A DNA stretch of 64,000 bases from contig JAEUIE010000029.1 of the NCBI GenBank assembly GCA_016795155.1, forward strand, positions 62,001-126,000, given 5' to 3'. The DNA comes from Planctomycetia bacterium. Lineage in GTDB: Bacteria > Planctomycetota > Planctomycetia > Gemmatales > HRBIN36. This document shows positions 52,401 through 60,035 of this stretch, in pieces (within the stretch, counting starts at the first letter, position 1; every line of letters begins with the position of its first letter). Position numbers and translations under genes: made by a program. The notes beneath the pieces were generated by a model. It worked only from the letters and a program-made list of their open reading frames with translations, did not search any database and was not told where the DNA came from.

Positions 52401-54817
52401 CCACTTTTGATGTGGAGACCATGACTGAATCCTTCATGGACAGACGAGGCAATACCACCACGGTACGCTACGATGCGCAAGGCAACATGACTGAAATCAT
52501 TGATGCCGATGGCGGTCGTACCTTGAATATTTACGACAACCGTTCTTTGCTGCTTTCCACTACAGATGCCAACAACCACACCACGCTCTATTCCTACGAT
52601 GAACGAGGCAATCGTACCTCTGTGACAGATGCATTGGGCAATCACACTCAGTTGGAATATGACCTTGGGAACAACCTGATCCGTAGAACGGATGCACTCG
52701 GTCAATTCCTCACCTTTGTCTACGATAATCATGGTCGTTTGATTACCCGTATCGACCAGCGCGGTGTTCTTTACACTACCGAGTATGATTCCTCTGGGCG
52801 TATTATTGCCCGAACTGATGCTGCCTGCTGTGGAGGCGAACGTAGGGAATACGAGTATGATCAGCCATTCAATCAGCCAACTCGCGTAATCTATGCAAAT
52901 GGTGCGGTTGAGCAGTATTCGTATGACAGCAATGGACTTCTTGTGCAGTTCACGGATGGCAACCAACTGATTACTGAGTTCACTTACAATGATGCGGGTT
53001 TGCCTGTTTCCATAACCAATTCTGCAGGGCAGTTGACTCGGTATACCTACGATGCCAATGGCAACATCGCATCCCTGACGGATCCATTAAATCAGCGGAC
53101 CGAATTCCAATATGATACGCTGGATCGATTGATTGCCGTGATCGACCCCAATCAGCAGCTGACCCGGTATGAATATGATGCTAATCACAATCGATCAGCA
53201 GTAATCGATCGCAATGGCAATCGTATTTCGTTTGAATATGATCGGATGAATCGGCAAATACAGGAAACCTGGTGGACCAATAACGCGGTACATCGCAACA
53301 TCTATACCACATATGATGCCATAGGAAATCGCCTATCCATTTTCGATACCGATGCCTACCTGCAGTTTGAATACGATGCTCTGAACCGAATGGTTCGTGC
53401 CGATGATGGCAGCCTGAACGGTAAACCACAAACCATACTGCAGTACACTTACGATGCAGTAGGCAATCGCATCAGCACCAGTGATAACCGGGGTGTGGTT
53501 GTGGATGCACTCTTTACTCCAAGCAGAAAAGTGGAGCAGTTGCAATGGCAGGGCGGCGGAATCAATGCAGTAAGAATGGATTTTGAATACGATTCAACCG
53601 ATCGTGTCAGACACATTAATCGCTATGCTCAACTACTGGCGACGCAGCCGATCAGCAGTACTCAATTCACCAGGGATAGTGTTGGAAATCTCACCGGCAT
53701 TACGAATCGGAATGCTACTGATGCAGTTCTCAGCAGCTATACCTACGGTTACGATGCTGGTCGCCGTTTAGTCAGTTCAATGATCAACGGCATTCAGACA
53801 AATTATTCCTACAACTCTATAGGGGAACTCGGCAGCGCTGATCGTTCCATCGGACAGGATGAATCCTACACTTTCGACAGCAATGGCAACCGAGTGCAGT
53901 CTCACCTGCATGGAACCTACTCGACTGGCTCAAACAACCAGGTACTCTCCGATGGCGTTTACAGTTACACCTACGACCTGGAAGGCCAACTGCAGACAAA
54001 AACCACGTTGGCCAACGGTGATGTCACGACCTATTCGTACGATCATCGCCATCGATTAATCGATGTCACCACGCGCTCTGCCGGAAACATCATCCTGTCG
54101 ACAGTGACCTACCGATATGATGCACTGGATCGGCGGTTTGCACAGATCAATAACGGCACCACGGTATTTACATCCTTTAACGACCTGAATGTATGGGCTG
54201 ATTATGCCGCAGACGGCCAGGTTCTTGCTCGCTACCTGACAGGAAGTGAACTGGATCAGATGTTAGCCCGCTATCGACCAGGAACTGGAGTCGTCTGGTA
54301 CCTGAGCGATTCGCTGGGAAGCGTTCGCGACATGGTCAGTTCAGATGGCACACTGCTGAATCGCATCACCTACGACAGCTTTGGCAATGTGTTGTCGCAA
54401 ACCAATCCCTCTGCAAGCGATCGCTTCCTTTTCACCGGGCGTGAATACAATGCTGACACAGGACTCTACTATTATCGTGCCCGATTCTACAATCCCCAGT
54501 TGGGCCGCTTCATCAGCCAGGATCCCATCAAGTTCAAGGGCGGCGATGCGAACCTCTATCGGTATGTGGGAAACAACCCGCTGTCGTTCACCGATCCCAC
54601 TGGGCTGACAGCCACGGTTGAATACAGCAACATCCAGAAGCTCAAAGCGTTGGAGGCCCATTATTTGCGCAGACAGATTATCAATGGCAAGCAGGCAGCG
54701 TGTCTGCTCCGATTTGGCTTTGGTATTGGTGGCGATCTCCTGGGATTGCCATCTTTGCCGGGGCAGACTTATGCTGAATTTATAATCTGCATGCAACAGG
54801 CATGGATTGTACCGTAG
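43421..54817 (+). CDS. Giant surface protein: DUF4114, Ig/cadherin-like repeats and RHS/YD repeats
   Basis: The protein has about 3798 residues. The N-terminus holds a basic segment and VESLEERLLLA, the planctomycete extracellular-protein motif. Two DUF4114-like domains follow, the second with FEDIFGGGDRDFNDILVRF. Next come an Ig-like part, three He_PIG/cadherin-like domains (N-x-P-x-x-x-S-x-P, D-x-D-G-D), a possible lectin-like domain, and two copies of an unnamed domain around an SdrB-like segment (DQNNNGVRDPGEQ). Seven more He_PIG domains follow. From about nt 51540 an RHS/YD region contains many Y-x-Y-D-x-x-G-N-x repeats. It ends with the core FTGREYNADTGLYYYRARFY and FTDPTGL. The tip of about 65 residues is of unknown type. 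The start ATG 43421 is preferred for its AGGAG site; 43388 is possible. It is probably exported and anchored, perhaps for adhesion. Confidence 0.92.
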   Translation: MFKVKGNRAASRSCRISSITKSYRPYVESLEERLLLANDLYRVPGVLGETVKLQFTLSSKTSTANNELGIYLVDDSLGRVNGILPNQTGYAQAAASRAQQLFADSATVGTRQEIVAEAGQQFGYLLVKRGSLQEWSESNPDNLPQQSPLLLFSFDGANPELRDAVRTKSLTADTTQVRWEDSLTAAGRLFNDQTFSIKPVRESVLQIPGQPGQTVATHFTLAARSAGYRNEAGFFLVDDASGSINGIMPGDAGYAQAALMSESRQVIFSKNSRVGTSRKVSLPSQSFVVFYMVQNSTTAEFLNKNPGNQRGQGPLAFFSLQQANPDLINHQIWFNFKSFGFEDIFGGGDRDFNDILVRFTMSNPQGPVVPPESNAPVISAALSQDTAPGGTTNNDTITFNPQVQGTVTDQSRITSFRAGLDSATLQQFVNLTSRLNSNGNFVIDRSLLNQLAGGVLSDGEHTLKLIASDQFNNTSAIYTVPFVLDSQIALTVDLAGDSDTPPVGDLKTSLSVINLTGQTDPGAVVELVGSAMTTIANSLGSYTLTGIGLSIGNNLFSIKATDIAGNERISNITIEHEPPGDCGFDDELTGWIVEELGGSLAGKGTVSVLGGSATIHEGDSYLVSLSKDFIVPTNGTARLSIEFSTPQFDSTAVARLRDAFEIAYVDATGNSLVLPFSITRDAYYNATEGLSPLLAAGVFESQGRLNVNLAGIAPGTTGRLYLRLFNNDGDTQSQVTIHCVRQEQDPGLTPPSATFSTATPPTPSPISVDISNLLNVSGSIHGVYGQSSYFANNDTAYSTLALKNIGSYGIGGPVLVVIDQLSDPTVVPQGIDGILPDGRGYYNFTSQLNDDKLEPGNTSQAKALRFYSPDNKPFTYQLTVLAQANRDPEFVSHALPDVMVGRTYRYAAQAVDPDGDTVSYQLIAGPVGMSLHPATGQVIWIPSLEQIGNHTVILQANDGRGGLATQQFTIAVRETIPNRPPIITSTPVVDAYVNNIGAPSNLQYRYDVKGFDPDFDPTSFSLTIFPAGMTINASTGVITWTPTGLQLGDHAVKVKLSDGRGGEAEQSFTVTVHNPNDNNVPLFVSVPPTQVVSGQTLRYDSLAIDPDEDAISYSVVNGPAGLVIHPETGIVTWNTSGAIIGNHLITLKASDGKGGEALQTFTVNVQAGPGGTISGRKLQEGVIEFAVPATSHPWLAGMPNETVTVTGDSAPAQSPTLAGISVTPGQVLNFLSVGSTSVEPNTSYTPDGTRGYFLAIGEENGISTVIAPYASVLAVFLGDDRPDQTPAPELLMFNDDGNVPGGINYTSLSPLLKQVFFIGDGRTNTGVTQQITVPAGATRLFIGIADNPSYANNNGNLSVLVSAGQMIAPILLNETEFSPANWTFAQGPIHDGNPSLSGPNAVTIEHRTTGGNPGATQYIREFMRVGDFISTIGSSNNLIYTPQTQGAIHSIDASVDLMQNHVEEPGQYPAGTVWKIMIEQNGVRYYDKQLRVGLNNFDEWKTFTASGLRETDFDTNVMVGFTGGTIPSEPDGQHPDFSANAAPMTFGFVDCNAGGGPQGAPLSTAVLIDNLNIIINRQTPTTGLSSWVVYLDQNNNGVRDPGEQYQVTDGQGNYQFSNLPSGQYIVREDAQPIASQSYLYSDGEFAPAHWQDSTVFLRDGNPSLSGPLVVGPSLRTTGGNPANYRYQADDFRVGDWIATASINSTAIYDPQVQGALASVDFSMDVIQFPPVLPGQGPGGTAFVIALRQNGQLYFGTPFGNGSTTWRNYTTNGMTAEDFDIAIVPEERLGNHPDFSANGAPIEFGYGHWINGFGTPGFRLLNEFGVDNWAVTVQNIGQTGLWEQVSPSNPSFHSVDLAAGATATGMDFINRRLADAGPEFTSEPIRTAQVNELYLYNVEAIGSGGITYDLPQRPAGMAIDPVTGLLAWRPGEVQEGMQSVVIRIRDGQGRIALQSFSIDVSPGNTAPAFISNPVLQAALNRPWQYRAQAVDADNDPLTFALVNGPTGLTVSSSGWVTWTPSAGQLGTHQVQLRVSDGQGAEAFQQFTLSVAASVPNSDPVLTGTPRTQVRIGDQYFTQFTGWDAEGDPLHYSLPSAPAGMSINNEGQITFIPDAGQFGSHSVTVRVEDGQGGSAEKSFVLNVVGQEVNHAPVITSTAPSAATVNRTLRYAPSFTDADGDPVIWSLVSAPAGMGIDPITGTILWRPAVNQLGTHTVVLQAIDPKLASTTQTFSIVVRGNNTPPVILSSAITEAAIQQDYEYRVQAQDAEGDQLVYSLTTAPAGMVINPDSGIITWTPASGQTGNHSVQVTVADEQGGQAVQNFTVVVSATGFNRSPVITSTPLLKASFNRLYSYQVEAVDPENDAITFALLSGPSGISINSTTGLLTWTPTPAQFGSHLVTVGARDSSGVYGQQTYRISVIENQAPVITSSPKTTGTSGTLYLYDVLASDPDGDTLTYSLTQFQAGMTIDAQGRVRWMVPQAQGSVDIGITITDGRGGVTNQTYQLTVTGDTQAPQVSVSVDPNPAVIGNAVLMRVNATDNDRIASLQLRLNGTIIPLAADGTAMVDAVAAGNFPIEAIATDAAGNQGVFTTNLVVVDEDDPTGEGPDIVISSPSDNANVSSVADLIGSISSASGVSFWTVSIAPYGGTEFRQLASGTGAVTNDVLAVIDPTLLANDQYIVRVIARDSLNRSSKIDVAINVQGELKLGRFRQEFIDLTIPLAGIPIEIRRVYDTLNSGIQGDFGYGWSLSIADPRIRETVPQNIGNGFFGPEAAPFKEGTKVYLTTPNGKRVGFTLAMDAISVPFFGIFYRPRFVADPGVFEKLDVLTQPGNAFGDLYVKLPDDTFTLPMAIFGGRFNPDSYNLTMTDGTIYRYNQHTGLREVVDPNGNTLTFGADGITSSLGVSIQFLRDARGRIAEIIDPSGKSLRYTYDAAGNLVNYSDQLHQQTQYQYLASPAHYISRLIDPRGNTALEMQYDPITGRATGLVDASGLPVISTFDVETMTESFMDRRGNTTTVRYDAQGNMTEIIDADGGRTLNIYDNRSLLLSTTDANNHTTLYSYDERGNRTSVTDALGNHTQLEYDLGNNLIRRTDALGQFLTFVYDNHGRLITRIDQRGVLYTTEYDSSGRIIARTDAACCGGERREYEYDQPFNQPTRVIYANGAVEQYSYDSNGLLVQFTDGNQLITEFTYNDAGLPVSITNSAGQLTRYTYDANGNIASLTDPLNQRTEFQYDTLDRLIAVIDPNQQLTRYEYDANHNRSAVIDRNGNRISFEYDRMNRQIQETWWTNNAVHRNIYTTYDAIGNRLSIFDTDAYLQFEYDALNRMVRADDGSLNGKPQTILQYTYDAVGNRISTSDNRGVVVDALFTPSRKVEQLQWQGGGINAVRMDFEYDSTDRVRHINRYAQLLATQPISSTQFTRDSVGNLTGITNRNATDAVLSSYTYGYDAGRRLVSSMINGIQTNYSYNSIGELGSADRSIGQDESYTFDSNGNRVQSHLHGTYSTGSNNQVLSDGVYSYTYDLEGQLQTKTTLANGDVTTYSYDHRHRLIDVTTRSAGNIILSTVTYRYDALDRRFAQINNGTTVFTSFNDLNVWADYAADGQVLARYLTGSELDQMLARYRPGTGVVWYLSDSLGSVRDMVSSDGTLLNRITYDSFGNVLSQTNPSASDRFLFTGREYNADTGLYYYRARFYNPQLGRFISQDPIKFKGGDANLYRYVGNNPLSFTDPTGLTATVEYSNIQKLKALEAHYLRRQIINGKQAACLLRFGFGIGGDLLGLPSLPGQTYAEFIICMQQAWIVP

Positions 54818-54972
54818 CTGTCCCGAGTTACCATTCAACACATTTGTTGCTGAATGAAAGGTGTATTGAATTCGGGCATAATAAGCTTGGATTTCCGGAT
54901 ATTGGAAATCTGGAAGAGGTTCTGTGACAAGTCTGACACAATATACACTACAGGCAGGAATACCAGTGTGTC

Positions 54973-56931
54973 TTACAATGCCAGTGACAACCAGAGGTAC
55001 TGCTGGCTGGTGGTTGTTCCATTAGGATACGTATTGGTCGAAGGATTGCCGGGTGTGGGATAAAGTGGTGCCTGGTTGGGATTGAGTACAACTGATCCGA
55101 CAGGGTCGCTGATATTGTCGCCTCGAAGCAGGATATCAGCCGGCTGATTGCTGGGATTCACTCGAACACGATACTCGCCGGGTTGGAGGAGCAGGGGAGC
55201 ATTGCTGGCTGCTGGTCCAGACGTGCTGAGAGAGTAGAGCACCTGGCCACTCAAAGTTTCAATCGTTAAAGTGGCAGCAACGTTGTTGCTGGTGGAAAGC
55301 AGAAGGTGAAACAGTTGTGGTCGTGCCAGGTAAAGTGTACTGGTTGCTCCAGAGACGGGAACTGTCCCCTGCAACAATGTAGAAAGCGTGGTAGCTGATC
55401 TGCTGAACTGTGCCTGGAACTGATAATTTCCCGTCGCTGATTGGCCGGGAGCATTCGCTAGACGGAAATAATAATCATTGTTGGAGCGCAAGCCAGTAAC
55501 CTGCAGAACCATGACTCCATTGCCGTTGCTCAGTACGGTAAGAGGAACTGGAATCTGCTGCTTATCCAGTAGCTGCACATCAGGCATGACGCCGTTGATG
55601 GTGTAGGGGGTTATCGTCAGAACCAGATTAGCGAGGTTGGTGCTGCTCAGTCTTGGAACACGGACGCGGTAGAAATCGACATCTTCCTGTGCCTGTAAAC
55701 TGCCAATCTGCTGGAAACTGGTGGTCAGCGAATTGATGCTGACCAGTTTTTCTGCAGTGGCCTGGTCTTCGTTGGTCAGGTCATCTTCATCAAAAAGATC
55801 GTCCTCGTGATCATCAAAGAAATCATTTAGATCATCCTGGCTGAAGCGATCAAATGGGCCGGCGAGAATCTGTCTGATGGAATCCAGCGAAGTGGTCAAC
55901 TCGGAATCGAGTGTAATCGCCAGCCCGAATCTGCCCGAATTAAAAACTCCCACAGGAGATGCTGCTTCCACCCGAACATAGTATTTGCTGCCAGGTACCG
56001 ACGCAGGCAATGTGATAACAGATTCAGTGCCACCTGATGCAGCCTGCACGGTAGTCTGAATCAGCCTGCCACGTTCATCAAGCACGCTGAGTCGTGGATT
56101 CATAAGCGATATTCCACGGGTCAGCACTCTGAAGCTGAGTGGCCCTGTGTAATCTTGCGGGCTTCTGAATTCAAAAACATCGATATCAGTGCTGCGTGCG
56201 ATATCTCCAAATGCAACGAGTGGAGTGGAACCTGTCCAGGCGTCATCACCCGAATCTTCATATTCAATCCTGGTGGCCAGCTTGGTAGTTCCGTTGCCCT
56301 TGCCGGGCTTTTCGTTCAGATCAGGCAGGCGTGATCCATACAGAAAAGTAATGGCAGAGACATCGCTGGCTGCCAGTCCAGAGCGTTTACCCTGAATGGT
56401 TTGATACATCACCGAGCGCTTATCAGTCGATCCGCCCATGCCGAATGCATGCCCTACTTCATGCAGAAAAACAGTGTAGAGGTCCGTCTGCTGCAACTGG
56501 AGATTCGCCTGGCTATTGAAGATGATGTCACTTGCCCAACTGCTGTTGCCATAACTGTGTGGTGGAATGCCAATGGCCAGTACATTGCTTGCCATCGGCT
56601 TGGCAGCAATTCGGATAGTGCCAAAAGGGGCGTTACCTTCCAGCGGTGCAGGCGTTCCCAGTGCAGTACCGTTGTCACTTACCAGGCCGACATTGATGTT
56701 GGTCACTCTGGTCCAGGTCTGGACGGCTCGAAAAATTTCATTTTGCCAGGTAGAGGTGGACATCAACTGGTTCAGTGTCTGAAACAGGTTGCTGGGTGTG
56801 CCACCAACATCAGTGCCATCCGGCACGAAGCTCAACGTCGTATGCATCGGGTCTGATAGGGGAATCCCGAAGGTAGCTGGTACCTGGCGATCTTCAAGAG
56901 ATTCCACATTCAGACGAACCTTACGAGCCAT
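54973..56931 (-). CDS. Matrixin-like exported metalloprotease with altered zinc site
   Basis: This 652-residue protein starts with VESLEDRQVPA, the planctomycete extracellular motif. A zinc-peptidase domain follows with FLHEVGHAFGMGG (His157, Glu158, His161) and the Met-turn RSVMY. In matrixins the pattern is H-E-x-x-H-x-x-G-x-x-H/D; here the third ligand is Gly (MGGS in place of LGHS). Asp in STD may substitute, or the enzyme may be inactive. The remaining 450 residues include an acidic DDLNDFFDDHEDDLFDEDD stretch and beta-sandwich domains resembling pre-peptidase C-terminal domains (DVDFYRVRVP). The ATG has GAGG seven bases upstream. It converges on the giant RHS gene. Confidence 0.85.
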   Translation of the reverse strand: MARKVRLNVESLEDRQVPATFGIPLSDPMHTTLSFVPDGTDVGGTPSNLFQTLNQLMSTSTWQNEIFRAVQTWTRVTNINVGLVSDNGTALGTPAPLEGNAPFGTIRIAAKPMASNVLAIGIPPHSYGNSSWASDIIFNSQANLQLQQTDLYTVFLHEVGHAFGMGGSTDKRSVMYQTIQGKRSGLAASDVSAITFLYGSRLPDLNEKPGKGNGTTKLATRIEYEDSGDDAWTGSTPLVAFGDIARSTDIDVFEFRSPQDYTGPLSFRVLTRGISLMNPRLSVLDERGRLIQTTVQAASGGTESVITLPASVPGSKYYVRVEAASPVGVFNSGRFGLAITLDSELTTSLDSIRQILAGPFDRFSQDDLNDFFDDHEDDLFDEDDLTNEDQATAEKLVSINSLTTSFQQIGSLQAQEDVDFYRVRVPRLSSTNLANLVLTITPYTINGVMPDVQLLDKQQIPVPLTVLSNGNGVMVLQVTGLRSNNDYYFRLANAPGQSATGNYQFQAQFSRSATTLSTLLQGTVPVSGATSTLYLARPQLFHLLLSTSNNVAATLTIETLSGQVLYSLSTSGPAASNAPLLLQPGEYRVRVNPSNQPADILLRGDNISDPVGSVVLNPNQAPLYPTPGNPSTNTYPNGTTTSQQYLWLSLAL

Positions 56932-57055
56932 GCTATTGCCTCAAAAAATAATGGCACACTAAGAGTAGTCGAAACGATGCAATCGATCCGCCATCTATTT
57001 TTCAGTTTATTCCCTGCCACAAGGCTGATAACACCGAAAACTGGATAAAAATAGA

Positions 57056-59998
57056 TTATTTTGCATATCGTTTCTGTAGGTGCTGAAAATCATGGCGGGA
57101 ACGTATTAAATTCAGGTCTGGATCGCTATTCAGATACTCTTTTCCAAATTGTTTCTCCAATGCCAGAGTCAGGTAAGCCAGAGCGGTAAACGCGTCGGAT
57201 GCCTCTACCTTACTTGTAAGAGCATAAACACAACCTATCTGGTACAACGTCAATGGCTTCGGGGCCGCTTCCAGCGCTAAGGCTTGTTGCACATCCTGGA
57301 TGGCAGGATTTCGTTGGCCAAGCCTGGCGTGATAAACCGCACGCGAAGCATACAGAAGTGAGGATTCTGGAATGTGCTTGATCGCTCGAGTCAGCACTTC
57401 CACTGCAGCTGCAGGTTGCTGCCGTTGTTCTCCCAAAATCTCTGACTGATTCTCGTAGGCAGGAAGATAGAACGGTGCGATGGTTTCTGCCTCACGAAAT
57501 GCCTTCAGTGCCTCATCAAACTTGCCTTCTACACGCAGTGTTACCCCACGAACGACATGTTCCACTTCATTGCGTGAAGGCAGTTGAAACCCCTTCCGAC
57601 GATCTGCCTCAGCACCTTTGACATCGCCCTGCTGACGTTTCAGGTCTGCCTTGAGAAACCAGAGACGCTGCTGGTCAGGATTATCCGAGAGTACTTCGTC
57701 AAGAGTTTTAATCGCGGCAGGCAGATCCCGCAAGTTCCAATAAGCCAGTGTCATATCAGGCAGCACTTCAGCAGAGGCTGCTCCCAGAAACAGAGCATGC
57801 TTCAGGTCTGCCAGTGCCTGCGGGTATTGCTGCAGTTGCAGTCGAACTTTGCCTCGATAATGCCAGGTGACCGCATCAGCAGGGTCGAGTGCTAATGCCG
57901 TTTCAAATCCATGCAACGCATCCTGCAGTTGTCCTCCACGTGCATGCAGCAATCCGGAAAGGAACCATGCACCAGACCAGCCCGGTTCACGCTCTATCAG
58001 TAGCTGTACCAGTTTCTGTGCATCATTCCATTGCCCCTGATCCAGTTGAAAACTGGCAAGCAGACCTAGTTCCCGCGAATGCAATGAATCTATCGGTATC
58101 TGCTGGAGCGATTGCATAACGGCTTGGGTAGGGCCTTGCTCCAGTAATCGACGCTGCCATTCAACCAGCGATGATAATCCAGTGTTATCGCACCAGGGAA
58201 CTGCCTTGCTGTTGGCTTGTAAGGCCTTCTCATGGAGAGCCAGTTTTTCTGATTCATTTTCAGCTCGCACACTTTGAAGCTGGTAGAGCTTGGATTGAAG
58301 GAGCCTGCCGTGCACCATCAATTGAGGTAACTTGTTCTGCTGAAATGGAGTGAGGAATGTCTTGTTCCAGTTGGTCTGCAAAGCCGCATCAAGTGAAGTG
58401 GCAGTTGGTCCCAGTTGCGTTGGCCACACCGATGTCGCAATACGGTCTGCCTGTTGTAACTGCTGTTCTGCATCTGCGAAACTGGTTTGAAACATCAGCC
58501 GTTGGTCACTCTGCCAGCGGCGATAACCCATGTATCCTGCAACCAGTGTAAGCAGCAGACAGAATAACAGTATGCCGCGGCGCATCATGCCGGGATTCCG
58601 CTGCCTCCATTTGAAAATGCGCTCAGGAATGGATCGATCCGGTGCATATTTTAAAACCTGGTGCTGTAGTTGTCGCTGCAGATCGATATGTAATTGAGCT
58701 GCATCTGCGTAGCGGTTTGCTGGATCAATAGCGAGACACCGCGAGATAATGCTGGCAGTAGCAGGACTGATAGCAAGACAGGATTCCAGTAATGATGGCG
58801 GTGCGTGTTGTCGCTGTCTGGCCAGCTGCGTGAGATATTCAAGAAGGTTTTTCTCATCGAGGTGAGGGTAAGCTGGTTTGCCACTGAATAGTTCGTACAG
58901 AATCAATCCCATTGCATAAACATCAGCCTGTTTGGATCCGGTAGTGCCTTTCCCTTTGACCAGTGAAGTCAGTTGTTCTGGAGCCAGGTAGGGTAAGGTG
59001 CCGGCCATGCTTGACAGGGTTCCCTGTTCATCAAGATGAACCGCCAGGTTAAAGTCCAGTAGCAATGGTTCGCCATCGAAACTCAGAAGGATGTTGGCTG
59101 GCTTGATGTCACGATGAACAATGTCGTTGGCGTGAGCATGTGCCAGACCGCCAGCTATTTTTTCAGCAAGGAGCAGCACGATGCCGGAATGCGTAAGTTG
59201 TTTCCATGCATCAGACGCGGGAGAGTTTTCGTCAAGAAACTTTGTCCACACCGTCGAATCATGTGGCATCGGCCGCTGCTGCATCGTTTTCTGAACATCG
59301 CTCAGGGTAACCTTCCCCAGGTAAGGCATGCAAATGGCCTGCCACGTCCGTGTTTCATGCACCGAGTAGATCGGCATGATGTTGGTATGCCGCAATTTTG
59401 CCAGTGTTTGCGGCTCCTGGAGCTTGCGCGATGTGAGTTTCAGCGCAACCTGACGATCCGACAGGCTTTTCTGGCGGGCCAGGTACACTTTGCCAAAAGT
59501 TCCCTGTCCCAGTTCTGACTCAAGTGAAAAATCCAGAAACTCACTGCCAATCGCAGGCATCTCTTGGCCGGTGAATCCTGTTTGGGCACTTCCGAATTCT
59601 GTACTTGGTTGCTTCAGTGTGTGCTGATCAAAACCACTTGCAGCAGATTGGGATACTGGCCATTCTCGCGTCGAGATGCGATACAGTCTGTGATATTCTG
59701 CAGCAGAGGGAGTTTCGCCTGCTCGTTGCCGCTGACGGTATTCTTCAAAAGCAATCGCAGTGAGTGCTGATTCATCTTGGCGGAGCGAGGGGAATTCCTG
59801 GAGATACTGATCCAGACTCTTGGGTTGTTTTTCCTCCCAACTGTACTCCAAATCGACACGAATCAACTCGGTCAAAATCGCTGAAGACTCTGCTGTCTGG
59901 TGCGTTGGCAGGAAATCCTGAAGCTTCACATTCCGATTACGTGCGCGCTGCTTCTCGAAGGATTCGATCACACTGTCCAATGCTGTGACAGCCATCAT
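57056..59998 (-). CDS. Membrane Ser/Thr protein kinase with TPR repeats and DFN motif (pair 4)
   Basis: This protein of about 980 residues has an N-terminal planctomycete kinase leader (ELIRVDLEYSWEEKQPKSLD...YLQEFP). The kinase domain has glycine loop GQGTFGKVY near 165, Lys187 in VALK, HRDIKPANILL near 295, DFNLA near 315 with Asn replacing the Gly of DFG, and GTLPYLAPEQL. The DFN variant keeps the metal-binding Asp. A helix near 475-495 (GILLFCLLLTLVAGYMGY) is followed by extensive TPR repeats such as AVTWHYRGKVRLQLQQYPQA. The start at ATG 59998 follows GGAG; GTG 60001 and ATG 59995 are alternatives. It is 37 bases downstream of its sigma factor gene. Confidence 0.9.
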   Translation of the reverse strand: MMAVTALDSVIESFEKQRARNRNVKLQDFLPTHQTAESSAILTELIRVDLEYSWEEKQPKSLDQYLQEFPSLRQDESALTAIAFEEYRQRQRAGETPSAAEYHRLYRISTREWPVSQSAASGFDQHTLKQPSTEFGSAQTGFTGQEMPAIGSEFLDFSLESELGQGTFGKVYLARQKSLSDRQVALKLTSRKLQEPQTLAKLRHTNIMPIYSVHETRTWQAICMPYLGKVTLSDVQKTMQQRPMPHDSTVWTKFLDENSPASDAWKQLTHSGIVLLLAEKIAGGLAHAHANDIVHRDIKPANILLSFDGEPLLLDFNLAVHLDEQGTLSSMAGTLPYLAPEQLTSLVKGKGTTGSKQADVYAMGLILYELFSGKPAYPHLDEKNLLEYLTQLARQRQHAPPSLLESCLAISPATASIISRCLAIDPANRYADAAQLHIDLQRQLQHQVLKYAPDRSIPERIFKWRQRNPGMMRRGILLFCLLLTLVAGYMGYRRWQSDQRLMFQTSFADAEQQLQQADRIATSVWPTQLGPTATSLDAALQTNWNKTFLTPFQQNKLPQLMVHGRLLQSKLYQLQSVRAENESEKLALHEKALQANSKAVPWCDNTGLSSLVEWQRRLLEQGPTQAVMQSLQQIPIDSLHSRELGLLASFQLDQGQWNDAQKLVQLLIEREPGWSGAWFLSGLLHARGGQLQDALHGFETALALDPADAVTWHYRGKVRLQLQQYPQALADLKHALFLGAASAEVLPDMTLAYWNLRDLPAAIKTLDEVLSDNPDQQRLWFLKADLKRQQGDVKGAEADRRKGFQLPSRNEVEHVVRGVTLRVEGKFDEALKAFREAETIAPFYLPAYENQSEILGEQRQQPAAAVEVLTRAIKHIPESSLLYASRAVYHARLGQRNPAIQDVQQALALEAAPKPLTLYQIGCVYALTSKVEASDAFTALAYLTLALEKQFGKEYLNSDPDLNLIRSRHDFQHLQKRYAK

Positions 59999-60035
59999 CA
60001 CTGGTTCTCCATCCAGCCCTATTGAGCCAGCACGA

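Noticed and set aside
45043-53545. Minus-strand frames of 60-240 codons inside the giant gene
   Set aside because: All lie antisense to a continuous, domain-rich frame and have no independent motifs or ribosome sites.
54854-55063. Short frame downstream of the giant RHS gene as an immunity protein
   Set aside because: It has no visible ribosome site, overlaps the convergent protease gene, and shows no protein-like composition.
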